DNA from: Draconibacterium orientale
GTDB lineage: Bacteria; Bacteroidota; Bacteroidia; Bacteroidales; JAADGE01
Length of the DNA: 33,855 nucleotides
Assembly: GCA_020721645.1 (NCBI GenBank)
Contig: DYMH01000024.1
Location: forward strand, 1-33,855
Direction of reading: 5' to 3'
How positions within the stretch are numbered: position 1 is the first letter of the stretch; every line of letters starts with the position of its first letter. The notes beneath the pieces are model-generated. The model was given only the letters and a program-made list of their open reading frames with translations. It was not told where the DNA came from and did no database searches. Position numbers and translations under genes: made by a program. Positions 15,886 through 23,815 of this stretch are shown piece by piece.

Positions 15886-15918
15886 CAAAGTAAAATAATT
15901 AAGTATGTAAGTTCCAAA
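15886..15918 (-). promoter_or_regulatory. Candidate promoter for topA
   Basis: On the minus strand TTTG (15915-15918) is followed after 21 bases by TTACTTTGC (-7 element 15886-15893), 41 bases before the ATG. A second element, TAATTTTG (15851-15858), abuts the start codon and has no proper -33 partner. The arrangement resembles that of porP. Confidence 0.4.
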
Positions 15919-16013
15919 TTTTAAATAAAAGCGAAAATTTTTGAAATTTTTCAGATAAAAAAAGATTGTTAATAACTCATTTCAAAATTTTCCCATATTT
16001 AAGACAATATTAT

Positions 16014-16021
16014 TATATTTG
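16014..16021 (+). promoter_or_regulatory. Candidate -7 promoter element for the PBP1A gene
   Basis: TATATTTG matches TAnnTTTG exactly and lies 21 bases before the ATG at 16043. No TTG is present at 17-23 bases upstream. Confidence 0.4.
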
Positions 16022-16042
16022 TCGGTTTAAATACACGGAATT

Positions 16043-18439
16043 ATGACTTCGAGAACTCAATTATTTATTCGGATATTTTGGATTGTCTTTACAGTTCCCA
16101 TTGCAGGCTTATTGTTGATACTGATACTGATAAATGTCGGAGCATTTGGCTATATGCCGGATTTTCGAACTTTGGAAAATCCCGAAATCAATATCGCTTC
16201 GGAAGTAATCTCATCGGACCAAGAATTGCTTGGTAAATTTTTTAACGAAAACCGAACGGTAATTGACTATAAAGAAATTTCGCCTAATGTTTTGAACGCT
16301 TTGGTAGCCACCGAAGATATTCGATTCTACGAACATTCCGGGGTCGATGTTAAAGCACTTTTCAGAGTGTTCGCCGGGATTTTAACCGGTGGCGGACGCG
16401 GCGGCGGCAGTACAATTACACAACAATTGGCAAAAAATTTATTCCCCCGTGATACAATTTACAATCGCAGTTTCCTTTCAAAAGTCGGGCACATATCCAT
16501 TACAAAATTCAAAGAATGGGTTACGGCAGTGAAATTAGAACGAAATTATACGAAACAGGAAATATTGGCAATGTATCTGAATACCGTCCCCTTTGGCAGC
16601 CAAGCCTTCGGAATAAAATCGGCAGCCCGTACTTTTTTCAACGTCAGTCCTGATTCATTAAAACTTGAAGAAGCAGCCGTTTTAGTCGGTATGCTAAAAG
16701 CCCCTACGGCATACAACCCTCAATTTCACCCCGATTCGGCATATTTCAGACGCAATACAGTGTTGTCTTTGGTCGAAAAAAATCAAAAAGGATTACACAA
16801 ACTACACGGTTTCAAACTCCTGAGCGAAGAACAATACAAGGAAATGAAACGCAAACCGATTATATTGGATTACAATGTTCGCGGACATAATTCCGGAACA
16901 TCAACCTATTTCAGAGAATTTTTGAGAATCATGATGACCCGTTCAAAACCCGAACGTCCCGAAAATGTAGCAGGGAATTCGCCTGAATATAAACGCTATT
17001 TGGAAGATTCGACAAACTGGGCAGACGACCCGCTTTACGGTTGGTGCAACAAACACAAAAAGCCCGATGGCTCGACTTACGATTTGTATAACGATGGTTT
17101 AAAAATATACACCACTGTCAATTCTCACATGCAACAATATGCGGAAGAGGCTGTTGTGGAGCACATGAGTAAAGATTTACAACCATCGTTTTACAAGAGC
17201 ATGAAAAACAGTAAAAAAGCACCGTTTAGTTGGCAATTGACCGATACACAAATCAATCAAATTATATACACTGCCGTTCGACGAAGCGAACGGTATCGGG
17301 TAATGAAGGCTCAAAAATACGATTCGGCAGCTATTGCCAAAGTTTTCAGAACTAAAACTAAAATGAATGTGTTTTCATGGCACGGGAATATTGATACCAC
17401 GATGACTCCGCTGGATTCGATACGCTATTATAAATTTTTTCTGCAAGCCGGCTTTATGTCCTTAGAACCACAGACCGGCTACGTTAGGGCTTATGTGGGA
17501 GGAATTGATTTTGTACATTTCAAATTCGACCATGTTTCCTTATCTCGCCGCCAAGTAGGTTCTACGTTTAAACCTTTTGTCTATTCGGTGGCAATGGCAG
17601 ATAAAATGTCGCCCTGCACCAAAGTACCGAATATCGAAGTAACATTTGATATGCCCAAAGGACAGCAGCCTCCGACTTATACGCCGAAGTTTTCGGTATC
17701 AAAATATACGGGCGAAATGATAAGTTTGAAAATGGGTTTGGCAAATTCATTGAATCAAATATCGGCTTGGATTATGAAAAAATACAGTCCCTTGAAAGTT
17801 GTCCAAATGGCAAGAATAACAGGAATCCAAAGCCCGCTGGATACTGTCTATTCGTTGTGCGTGGGAGCAGCGGAAGTGAAACTCTCGGAAATGGTTGCAG
17901 CCTACGACACGTATGCCAACAAAGGTGTTCATGTGGAACCAATCTACGTAACACGAATTGAAGATAAAAACGGCAACATCATTTCAACCTTCAAGGCAAA
18001 ACAAAACGAAGCTTTGAACGAAAATATAGCCTATCGCATGATAGACCTGATGAAGGGAGTAATTGATTTTGGCACAGGTTCCCGGTTACGTTATTCTTAT
18101 GGTTTTACCAACGAAATAGCAGGTAAAACAGGCACTACGAACGACAATTCCGATGGTTGGTTTATCGGCATGGTTCCCAATCTGGTTTCCGGGGCATGGG
18201 TAGGCGGCGAAGAGAGAAGCATTCGATTCGTCAATTCGAGCGAAGGGCAAGGTTCGGCAATGGCTTTACCGATTTGGGCATTGTATATGAAAAAAGTGTA
18301 TGCCGATAAAAGTTTAAACATATCGAAAGCACCATTTGAAAAACCGTTACGAAGCGATGGCGTTCAGATAGATTGCAACAGCAATGTTGATGATAATAAC
18401 AATTACGGAAATATTATAGAACCGATTGAAAATTATTAA
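16043..18439 (+). CDS. mrcA: Bifunctional penicillin-binding protein 1A
   Basis: This 798-residue class A PBP polymerises and cross-links peptidoglycan. A short cytoplasmic N-terminus leads into one membrane helix (about 9-32). The GT51 glycosyltransferase domain shows catalytic Glu91 in ATEDIRFYEHSGVD, GGSTITQQLAKNLF (121-134) and KLERNYTKQEILAMYLN. The transpeptidase domain has the SxxK motif S507-TF-K510 in RRQVGSTFKPFVY, SLN (569-571) and the KTGTT motif (695-699), so all catalytic boxes are intact. A roughly 130-residue stretch between the two domains (about 300-430) includes a long basic linker. The tail is Asn/Asp-rich (DDNNNYGN). It is divergent from topA with about 200 bases between. 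The symbol is by family analogy (PbpC/MrcB types differ). Confidence 0.93.
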   Translation: MTSRTQLFIRIFWIVFTVPIAGLLLILILINVGAFGYMPDFRTLENPEINIASEVISSDQELLGKFFNENRTVIDYKEISPNVLNALVATEDIRFYEHSGVDVKALFRVFAGILTGGGRGGGSTITQQLAKNLFPRDTIYNRSFLSKVGHISITKFKEWVTAVKLERNYTKQEILAMYLNTVPFGSQAFGIKSAARTFFNVSPDSLKLEEAAVLVGMLKAPTAYNPQFHPDSAYFRRNTVLSLVEKNQKGLHKLHGFKLLSEEQYKEMKRKPIILDYNVRGHNSGTSTYFREFLRIMMTRSKPERPENVAGNSPEYKRYLEDSTNWADDPLYGWCNKHKKPDGSTYDLYNDGLKIYTTVNSHMQQYAEEAVVEHMSKDLQPSFYKSMKNSKKAPFSWQLTDTQINQIIYTAVRRSERYRVMKAQKYDSAAIAKVFRTKTKMNVFSWHGNIDTTMTPLDSIRYYKFFLQAGFMSLEPQTGYVRAYVGGIDFVHFKFDHVSLSRRQVGSTFKPFVYSVAMADKMSPCTKVPNIEVTFDMPKGQQPPTYTPKFSVSKYTGEMISLKMGLANSLNQISAWIMKKYSPLKVVQMARITGIQSPLDTVYSLCVGAAEVKLSEMVAAYDTYANKGVHVEPIYVTRIEDKNGNIISTFKAKQNEALNENIAYRMIDLMKGVIDFGTGSRLRYSYGFTNEIAGKTGTTNDNSDGWFIGMVPNLVSGAWVGGEERSIRFVNSSEGQGSAMALPIWALYMKKVYADKSLNISKAPFEKPLRSDGVQIDCNSNVDDNNNYGNIIEPIENY

Positions 18440-18551
18440 TCCTACGAAACAAAAATATATTGAAATCTGCAAAAAAATTATTCTGCGGAAACATCTCAAC
18501 AGCACTCAAATTGACATTTTGAAATTTAACACCAAATAATTGAACTTATTT

Positions 18552-19670
18552 ATGCCAAAAACCGCATTTATAACCGGAGTTACCGGACAGGATGGTGCAT
18601 ATCTTGCCGAATTTTTACTGAAAAAAGGATACATTGTACACGGATTGAAACGCCGCAGCTCCTCACTCAATACCGACCGTATCGACCATTTGTATCTGGA
18701 CCCTCATGCCAAAAATCCGAATTTTGTATTGCATTACGGCGATTTAACAGACTCGACAAATCTTATACGCATTATACAGGAAATACAGCCCGATGAGATT
18801 TACAATTTGGCAGCAATGAGCCATGTGAAAGTCAGTTTTGACACTCCGGAATATACGGCAAATGCAGACGGAATCGGAACATTACGCATATTAGAAGCCA
18901 TTAGACTGTTGGGCTTATCGCAAAAAACAAGGTTCTATCAAGCCTCCACCAGCGAATTGTATGGCTTAGTTCAGGAAGTTCCGCAAACCGAGCGAACACC
19001 CTTTTATCCTAGAAGTCCTTATGCCGCAGCGAAATTATACGGATATTGGATAACGGTAAATTACCGAGAAGCTTACAATATTTTTGCCTCCAACGGTATT
19101 TTGTTTAATCATGAATCGCCCATAAGGGGCGAAACATTTGTAACTCGCAAAATTACACGTGCCGTCTCGAAAATTGCTTTGGGCATGCAAGATACATTAT
19201 TTTTGGGCAATTTATCCGCCAAACGCGATTGGGGGCACGCCAAAGATTTCGTTAAAGCAATGTATTTAATTCTTCAACACGATACTCCTGATGATTTTGT
19301 AATCGCAACCGGCAAAACAACAGAAGTTCGAGAATTTGTACGCATGGCTTTCCGAGAAGCCGGAGCCGAAATTGAATTTAAAGGACAAGGAGTTGAAGAA
19401 ATAGGCATCATTGCCTCTTCAACCGGCGAATTTGCTGAGAAACTTCGTGTGGGCAGTACGGTGGTACGTATCGACCCGCGATATTTCCGCCCTACGGAAG
19501 TCGATTTACTTATCGGGAATCCTCAAAAAGCCAAAGATTTGTTGGGTTGGGAACCAAAATACGACTTGGCGATGATAGTGAAAGATATGATGGAAAGCGA
19601 TTTAAAATTGATGACAAAAGACAAATATTTAAAAGACGGCGGATTTAATGTTCATAATTATTTTGAATAA
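18552..19670 (+). CDS. gmd: GDP-mannose 4,6-dehydratase
   Basis: Gmd converts GDP-mannose to GDP-4-keto-6-deoxy-D-mannose, precursor of GDP-fucose, GDP-rhamnose and perosamine. The ATG at 18552 gives 372 residues and begins immediately before the Rossmann motif [18 protein letters not shown]; a TTG four codons upstream is less likely. Other marks are the [16 protein letters not shown] cofactor loop, catalytic Thr/Glu in QASTSELYG, the YxxxK pair in [44 protein letters not shown] and [21 protein letters not shown] near the C-terminus. It is in the extended SDR class of usual length. Neither Fcl (GDP-fucose synthase) nor another GDP-6-deoxysugar enzyme is in the window, so the final sugar cannot be told. 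Confidence 0.96.
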   Translation: MPKTAFITGVTGQDGAYLAEFLLKKGYIVHGLKRRSSSLNTDRIDHLYLDPHAKNPNFVLHYGDLTDSTNLIRIIQEIQPDEIYNLAAMSHVKVSFDTPEYTANADGIGTLRILEAIRLLGLSQKTRFYQASTSELYGLVQEVPQTERTPFYPRSPYAAAKLYGYWITVNYREAYNIFASNGILFNHESPIRGETFVTRKITRAVSKIALGMQDTLFLGNLSAKRDWGHAKDFVKAMYLILQHDTPDDFVIATGKTTEVREFVRMAFREAGAEIEFKGQGVEEIGIIASSTGEFAEKLRVGSTVVRIDPRYFRPTEVDLLIGNPQKAKDLLGWEPKYDLAMIVKDMMESDLKLMTKDKYLKDGGFNVHNYFE

Positions 19671-19732
19671 AATTTTCATCTTTTTTAAATATTCCTGTCT
19701 GAAATATAAATTCTAATCAATAAACACGTCTA

Positions 19733-20485
19733 TTGAAGTACTATTTTGTAACCGGAACAAGCCGTGGGATAGGTAAATCGGTATGTGATAGATTATCGGA
19801 AGATGAAAATCATCAAATTTTTGGATTTTCGCGAAGCGATGTTCAAGATAATAAAAACTACCGCCATATCCCACTCGATTTATCGGATATACAAAAAACA
19901 GCCCAATACGAATTTCCGGAGCTATGCGATGCCGAACTTATTGTATTAATCAATAATGCAGGTTCATTGGGTGAAATAAAACATATTGGGAGTCGAAATG
20001 CGGGAAACATCGTTGAAAATATCAATATCAATTTAACCGCACCATTGTTGTTAATGAACGCTTTTACTGCAAAATATCAAGATTTGAAATGTCAGAGACT
20101 TATTCTCAACATCAGCTCCGGTGCCGGAAGGCATGCTGTTGAATCGTGGAGTTCGTATTGTGCATCGAAAGCAGGTTTGGATATGTTGAGCGAAGTGTTT
20201 AAAATTGAACAAAATATGCGTCCGGCAGAAAATCGAATTACAGTATTTTCTTTGGCACCGGGCATTGTAGATACAAGAATGCAGGACGAAATCAGAAATG
20301 TCGATACTTCGGATTTTTCGGGGAAAGATTTATTTGTTTCTTATAAAAATCAAAATTTGCTATGGAGCTCACAAAAAGTAAGCGAATATATCATCGAAAT
20401 TATTGAAAATACGGAGAAATACAAGGATACCATATTAGATGTTCGCACAATAGAATTACAAAACAAAAAAAATCCTAAAAGATGA
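19733..20485 (+). CDS. Short-chain dehydrogenase/reductase
   Basis: This 250-residue NAD(P)-dependent oxidoreductase appears to start at a TTG (19733). The frame has a stop four codons upstream and no ATG, and the TTG places Met one strand before the Rossmann motif, as in the family. Motifs are TGTSRGIG (7-14), NNAG (74-77), the NISSGAG strand with catalytic Ser128 or 129, Y142-xxx-K146 in SSYCASKAGLDML, and APGIVDTRM-like LAPGIVDTRM. The closest type I recall is the benzil reductase/sepiapterin reductase-like branch, but the substrate is unknown. The stop overlaps the next start by four bases (ATGA), so the hydrolase downstream is probably co-translated. Confidence 0.9.
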   Translation: MKYYFVTGTSRGIGKSVCDRLSEDENHQIFGFSRSDVQDNKNYRHIPLDLSDIQKTAQYEFPELCDAELIVLINNAGSLGEIKHIGSRNAGNIVENININLTAPLLLMNAFTAKYQDLKCQRLILNISSGAGRHAVESWSSYCASKAGLDMLSEVFKIEQNMRPAENRITVFSLAPGIVDTRMQDEIRNVDTSDFSGKDLFVSYKNQNLLWSSQKVSEYIIEIIENTEKYKDTILDVRTIELQNKKNPKR

Positions 20486-21420
20486 AAAAAAACGACCTGT
20501 ATTTGACAACACCCGACAATATTCACCTCATTGGCGACATTTATTTGCCTGATAATCAACCAAAAGCAGCAGTCGTCATCGTTCACGGAATGGCAGAACA
20601 TTGTGCTCGATATGCGGATTTTGCCGAATTTTTAACCACAGAAGACTTTGCGGTTTATACTTACGACCAACGCGGGCACGGACGCACTGCTGGAACGGTT
20701 GAAAAATTAGGTTTTTTTGCCGAAAAAAACGGCTGGCAAAAAGTGGTTGAAGATGTAAAATTATGCGTTGAAACTGCCCGAAAAGATTTGCCGAATGTTC
20801 CGATATTTTTGCTGGGACACAGCATGGGTTCCTTTATTTCGCGTGAATTTGCCTCACACTACGGAAATTTAATTGATGGACTAATGCTTTCGGGTACAGC
20901 CGGCAGTGCAGGTCTGTTGGGTAAATTAGGAATTTATCTGACTTCTTTTATCAAATTGTATAAAAAAAGTATTTCGCCTTCAAAATTACTCGATAAAATG
21001 TCGTTCGGAGATTTCAATAAATCAATAAAAATAAAACGAACGGCTTTTGAATGGCTCAGTCGAGATGAAAAAATGGTTGATAAATACATTGCCGACCCTT
21101 TTTGCGGAACGGTTTTTACGATTGGATTTTTTCACGATTTATTAACCGGTTTGGAAGCTGTGAATACGAAATCTCATGCCAAATCAATGCGTGCTGATTT
21201 GCCGATATTTTTATTTTCGGGCGACAAAGACCCTGTAAGTTTGAATGCACATCAGATTCCGATTGTTTACAAAATGTACAAAGAAGCAGGCGTTTCGGAT
21301 ATTTCGATGAAAATTTATCCCGGCGGGCGGCACGAAAATTTGAATGAGCTCAATCGAGAAGATGTTTATGCAGATATTTTATCGTGGATAAATGCCCGCT
21401 GCAAAAAACAAAAAATATAA
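20482..21420 (+). CDS. Alpha/beta hydrolase, monoacylglycerol lipase-like
   Basis: The 312-residue product is a Hydrolase_4 (serine aminopeptidase S33-like) family member. It shows an oxyanion-hole strand VVIVHGMAEHCARY (32-45), YDQRGHGRTAG (61-71), the nucleophile elbow LLGHSMGSF with Ser114, acid Asp250 in FSGDKDPVS and His284 in PGGRHENLNE. This triad and the HG-MAEH...R motif are typical of monoacylglycerol lipases and lysophospholipases. There is no signal peptide, so it should act in the cytoplasm or at the inner face of the membrane. It overlaps the upstream SDR gene by four bases; the pairing suggests a joint lipid or carbonyl pathway, but that is inference. Confidence 0.88.
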   Translation: MKKNDLYLTTPDNIHLIGDIYLPDNQPKAAVVIVHGMAEHCARYADFAEFLTTEDFAVYTYDQRGHGRTAGTVEKLGFFAEKNGWQKVVEDVKLCVETARKDLPNVPIFLLGHSMGSFISREFASHYGNLIDGLMLSGTAGSAGLLGKLGIYLTSFIKLYKKSISPSKLLDKMSFGDFNKSIKIKRTAFEWLSRDEKMVDKYIADPFCGTVFTIGFFHDLLTGLEAVNTKSHAKSMRADLPIFLFSGDKDPVSLNAHQIPIVYKMYKEAGVSDISMKIYPGGRHENLNELNREDVYADILSWINARCKKQKI

Positions 21421-21489
21421 AACGTAAAAGTCAATCAAAATATTTAATATCAATACGATATACATTTCAACGGAACCGTTTGTTTAAAC

Positions 21490-21514
21490 AAATTTATAAT
21501 GAAATTATAAATTT
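21490..21514. repeat. Perfect A/T palindrome between convergent genes
   Basis: AAATTTATAAT (21490-21500) and ATTATAAATTT (21504-21514) form an 11-bp perfect inverted repeat with a three-base loop GAA. It includes the stop codon of the PAP2-like gene. Directly to its left lie AACGGAACCGTT and GTTTAAAC, two more palindromes. No U-tract follows, so termination is possible but not clear. Confidence 0.6.
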
Positions 21515-22128
21515 ATCATCAAAAAAAGAGGACTTAAACCAACCGACAAACCCACAAAAAAACCAAGATAGATTTGTGCAGGCGTGTGTGCATTGAGTTT
21601 TAGACGCGAGCTTGCGGTTATTACTGCTATTAAAATAAAGACGAGAACAGGAACAAGACTTTCGATGTTCATTGCGAAATGAAATACGAATGTATATCCT
21701 ATAAAACCGCCCAGAGCAAGCATGTGCGAACTTATTTTGGTTTTAAAATTGATAATAACATTCGATAGAACGAGCAAAAAAGTTATCAAATAAAATGTTG
21801 AAATAACTTGGGGCACAATTTCGGACATTCGCCACAGAATAATATAATTTACAGCATAAAAAATGGCAACCATTATTAGCGGAAAGGTACGACTTTTCTG
21901 CGAAGGCAATTGTAAACTGTCTATTTTATTGAAGTTGAGATAAATAAAAAAAGCCAGCAGAGGTGCCGAAAAAGTAAACATAAGGATAATAAAAAACAGT
22001 CCGCGTGTTATTTCGGTCGGATATAAGGAAAGATAGCATGGTGCATTGAAAAAATAGAGAAAGGCAAAAGTCGGAATTAACAAAGGATGAAAGACCCAGG
22101 AAATTAATTTGGAGGGGAAATTTTTCAT
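21505..22128 (-). CDS. PAP2-like integral membrane protein
   Basis: This 207-residue protein has about five to six membrane helices and few charged residues. Near the C-terminus, ISSHMLALGGFIG and SRLKLNAHTPAQIYLGFFVG recall the PAP2 (type 2 phosphatidic acid phosphatase) motifs: a Ser-x-His pair and SR-x5-H. However, the usual Asp three residues after that His is Gln, and the KxxxxxxRP motif is poor (LPSQKSRTFP). A degenerate or substrate-altered PAP2 protein is the best guess; no activity should be assumed. It starts one base after the rpoN stop on the same strand, so the two are almost certainly cotranscribed. Confidence 0.7.
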   Translation of the reverse strand: MKNFPSKLISWVFHPLLIPTFAFLYFFNAPCYLSLYPTEITRGLFFIILMFTFSAPLLAFFIYLNFNKIDSLQLPSQKSRTFPLIMVAIFYAVNYIILWRMSEIVPQVISTFYLITFLLVLSNVIINFKTKISSHMLALGGFIGYTFVFHFAMNIESLVPVLVFILIAVITASSRLKLNAHTPAQIYLGFFVGLSVGLSPLFLMINL

Positions 22129-22129
22129 T

Positions 22130-23602
22130 TTAGAGCTCTTTTCTCAATCGTGCGACCAAAATTCCAAGTTGTTCGCGATATTTGGCTACGGTACGCCGTG
22201 CAATTTGATAGCCTTTTTCTTGCAATATCGTTGCTAATTTTTCATCTGTCAGAGGGCGACGTTTATTTTCCGAACCAATACATTCCTGCAAAATCATTTT
22301 AATTTCACGTGTCGATACCTCTTCGCCGTCTTGGGTTTGCATTCCTTCGGAGAAGAAATATTTTAGAGGGAGGATTCCAAAATTTGTTTGTATGTATTTA
22401 CTGTTTGCCACCCGCGAAATGGTTGAAATATCGAGATTGGTTTTGGTAGCAATATCTTTTAGAATCATTGGTTTTAGCTTTGTTTCATCGCCTTCGATAA
22501 AATATTCCGACTGGTAATCGACAATAGCTTCCATGGTAAGCAAGAGTGTATTTTGACGTTGTTGAATGGCATCAATAAACCATTTTGCCGAATCGATTTT
22601 TTGTTTTACAAAGGTGATGGCATTTTTTTCCTGAACGGCAGGTTTTTGTTTTTTTTCGTTGAAATTTTTAAGCATGTCGGCATAGGTTCTGTTCAACCGC
22701 AATTCGGGTATATTCCGGGAATTTAGGCTTACAAACGGCTTATCGTCAACAACTTCGAGAATAAAATCGGGTGTAACGTGTTGTGAAGATTTTTGGGTTT
22801 CGGAGGAAAACATACTTCCGGGTTTGGGATTCAGTCGAGTGATGATGCTGATAATATCTTTCAAAGAATCTGAGTGAATCCCAAGCCTCGAAATGATTTT
22901 ATCGTAATGTTTTTTGACAAATTCGTTAAAAAAATTATTTAAAACCGAAAGAGCAATAGACAGAATTTCTTTTTCTGCCGGCTCGGCTTTTATTTTTTTT
23001 TCCAATTGCAGCATCAAACAATCTCTCAAATCGAAAGCTCCGACACCGGGCGGGTCGAAATCGCGTATAATATTTAAAATCCTTTCGAGTTCTTTTTCTT
23101 CGGCGATGATGTTGGTCGAAAATGCCAAATCATCTGAAATGGCAGACAATTCGCGGCGAAGGTAGCCGTCTTCATCAATGCTGCCGATGATATATTTTGC
23201 CAATTGATTTTCGCGTTCGCTGAAATCTTGAAGCCCCAATTGATTTTCGAGATGTTCGTGAAACGAATTTCCCTCGGAATAAGGGACTTCGTATTTTTTA
23301 TCGTCCTTAGAAAAATTGCTGATGCTCAATTTGTAAGCCGGCGTTTCATCGTCTTCAATGTAATCTTCCAAAGTAAATTCATCGGTATATTCGTCCGAAT
23401 CGTTGTTTCCGTCATCATCTTGTTCCTTTTCCAAAGGGTTTTCTTCATCATCGCTGCCTTCTTCGAGTACAGGATTTTCTTCAATTTCTTTTTTAATCCG
23501 CTGTTCCAATTGAAGGGAAGGAATTTCCAACAATTTTATCAATTGTATTTGTTGGGGCGAAAGTTTTTGAAAAAGCTTATGTTGAAGTTTTTGGTTGAGC
23601 AT
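22130..23602 (-). CDS. rpoN: RNA polymerase sigma-54 factor
   Basis: Sigma-54 directs RNA polymerase to -24/-12 promoters and needs an AAA+ activator. The 490-residue product has a Gln/Leu-rich region I (MLNQKLQHKLFQKLSPQQIQ and following), an acidic linker (about 44-80, runs of E and D), a core-binding region with DEDGYLRRELSAISDDLA, FDPPGVGAFDLRDCLMLQLE and RLNPKPGS, then an HTH region (DISTISRVANSKYIQTNFGI) and the RpoN box RRTVAKYREQLGI near the C-terminus (about 467-479), which reads the -24 element. All expected parts are present. No sigma-54 activator (GAFTGA protein) is encoded in the window. The PAP2-like gene follows after a single base. Confidence 0.96.
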   Translation of the reverse strand: MLNQKLQHKLFQKLSPQQIQLIKLLEIPSLQLEQRIKKEIEENPVLEEGSDDEENPLEKEQDDDGNNDSDEYTDEFTLEDYIEDDETPAYKLSISNFSKDDKKYEVPYSEGNSFHEHLENQLGLQDFSERENQLAKYIIGSIDEDGYLRRELSAISDDLAFSTNIIAEEKELERILNIIRDFDPPGVGAFDLRDCLMLQLEKKIKAEPAEKEILSIALSVLNNFFNEFVKKHYDKIISRLGIHSDSLKDIISIITRLNPKPGSMFSSETQKSSQHVTPDFILEVVDDKPFVSLNSRNIPELRLNRTYADMLKNFNEKKQKPAVQEKNAITFVKQKIDSAKWFIDAIQQRQNTLLLTMEAIVDYQSEYFIEGDETKLKPMILKDIATKTNLDISTISRVANSKYIQTNFGILPLKYFFSEGMQTQDGEEVSTREIKMILQECIGSENKRRPLTDEKLATILQEKGYQIARRTVAKYREQLGILVARLRKEL

Positions 23603-23650
23603 ATTTTAATATTCCGATTTTTTTTCGAATGCAATGATGACTTTACTTTA

Positions 23651-23678
23651 CAAAGTTAATAAATTTTGTATAAAACAA
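23651..23678 (-). promoter_or_regulatory. Candidate promoter for rpoN
   Basis: On the minus strand TTG (23676-23678) lies 17 bases upstream of TAACTTTG (23651-23658), an exact match to TAnnTTTG with a spacing inside the 17-23 range described for Flavobacterium-type promoters. The leader to the ATG at 23602 would be about 45 bases. Confidence 0.5.
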
Positions 23679-23815
23679 TATTCCCGGAACATTTTTTGTT
23701 ACTTATTGTACTTTTTTTCTTAAATGTTTTGTGGAAAATTTGCGAAAATTGATTTTATCAGGTAAAAATATTTCGTAATTTTCAACGATTTTCTTCAATA
23801 TTTAATTTTTTTGGT

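Noticed and set aside
18440-18551. Terminator between the PBP1A gene and gmd
   Set aside because: No stem with a T-run was found; only scattered short matches, so co-transcription or a weak promoter for gmd cannot be told apart.
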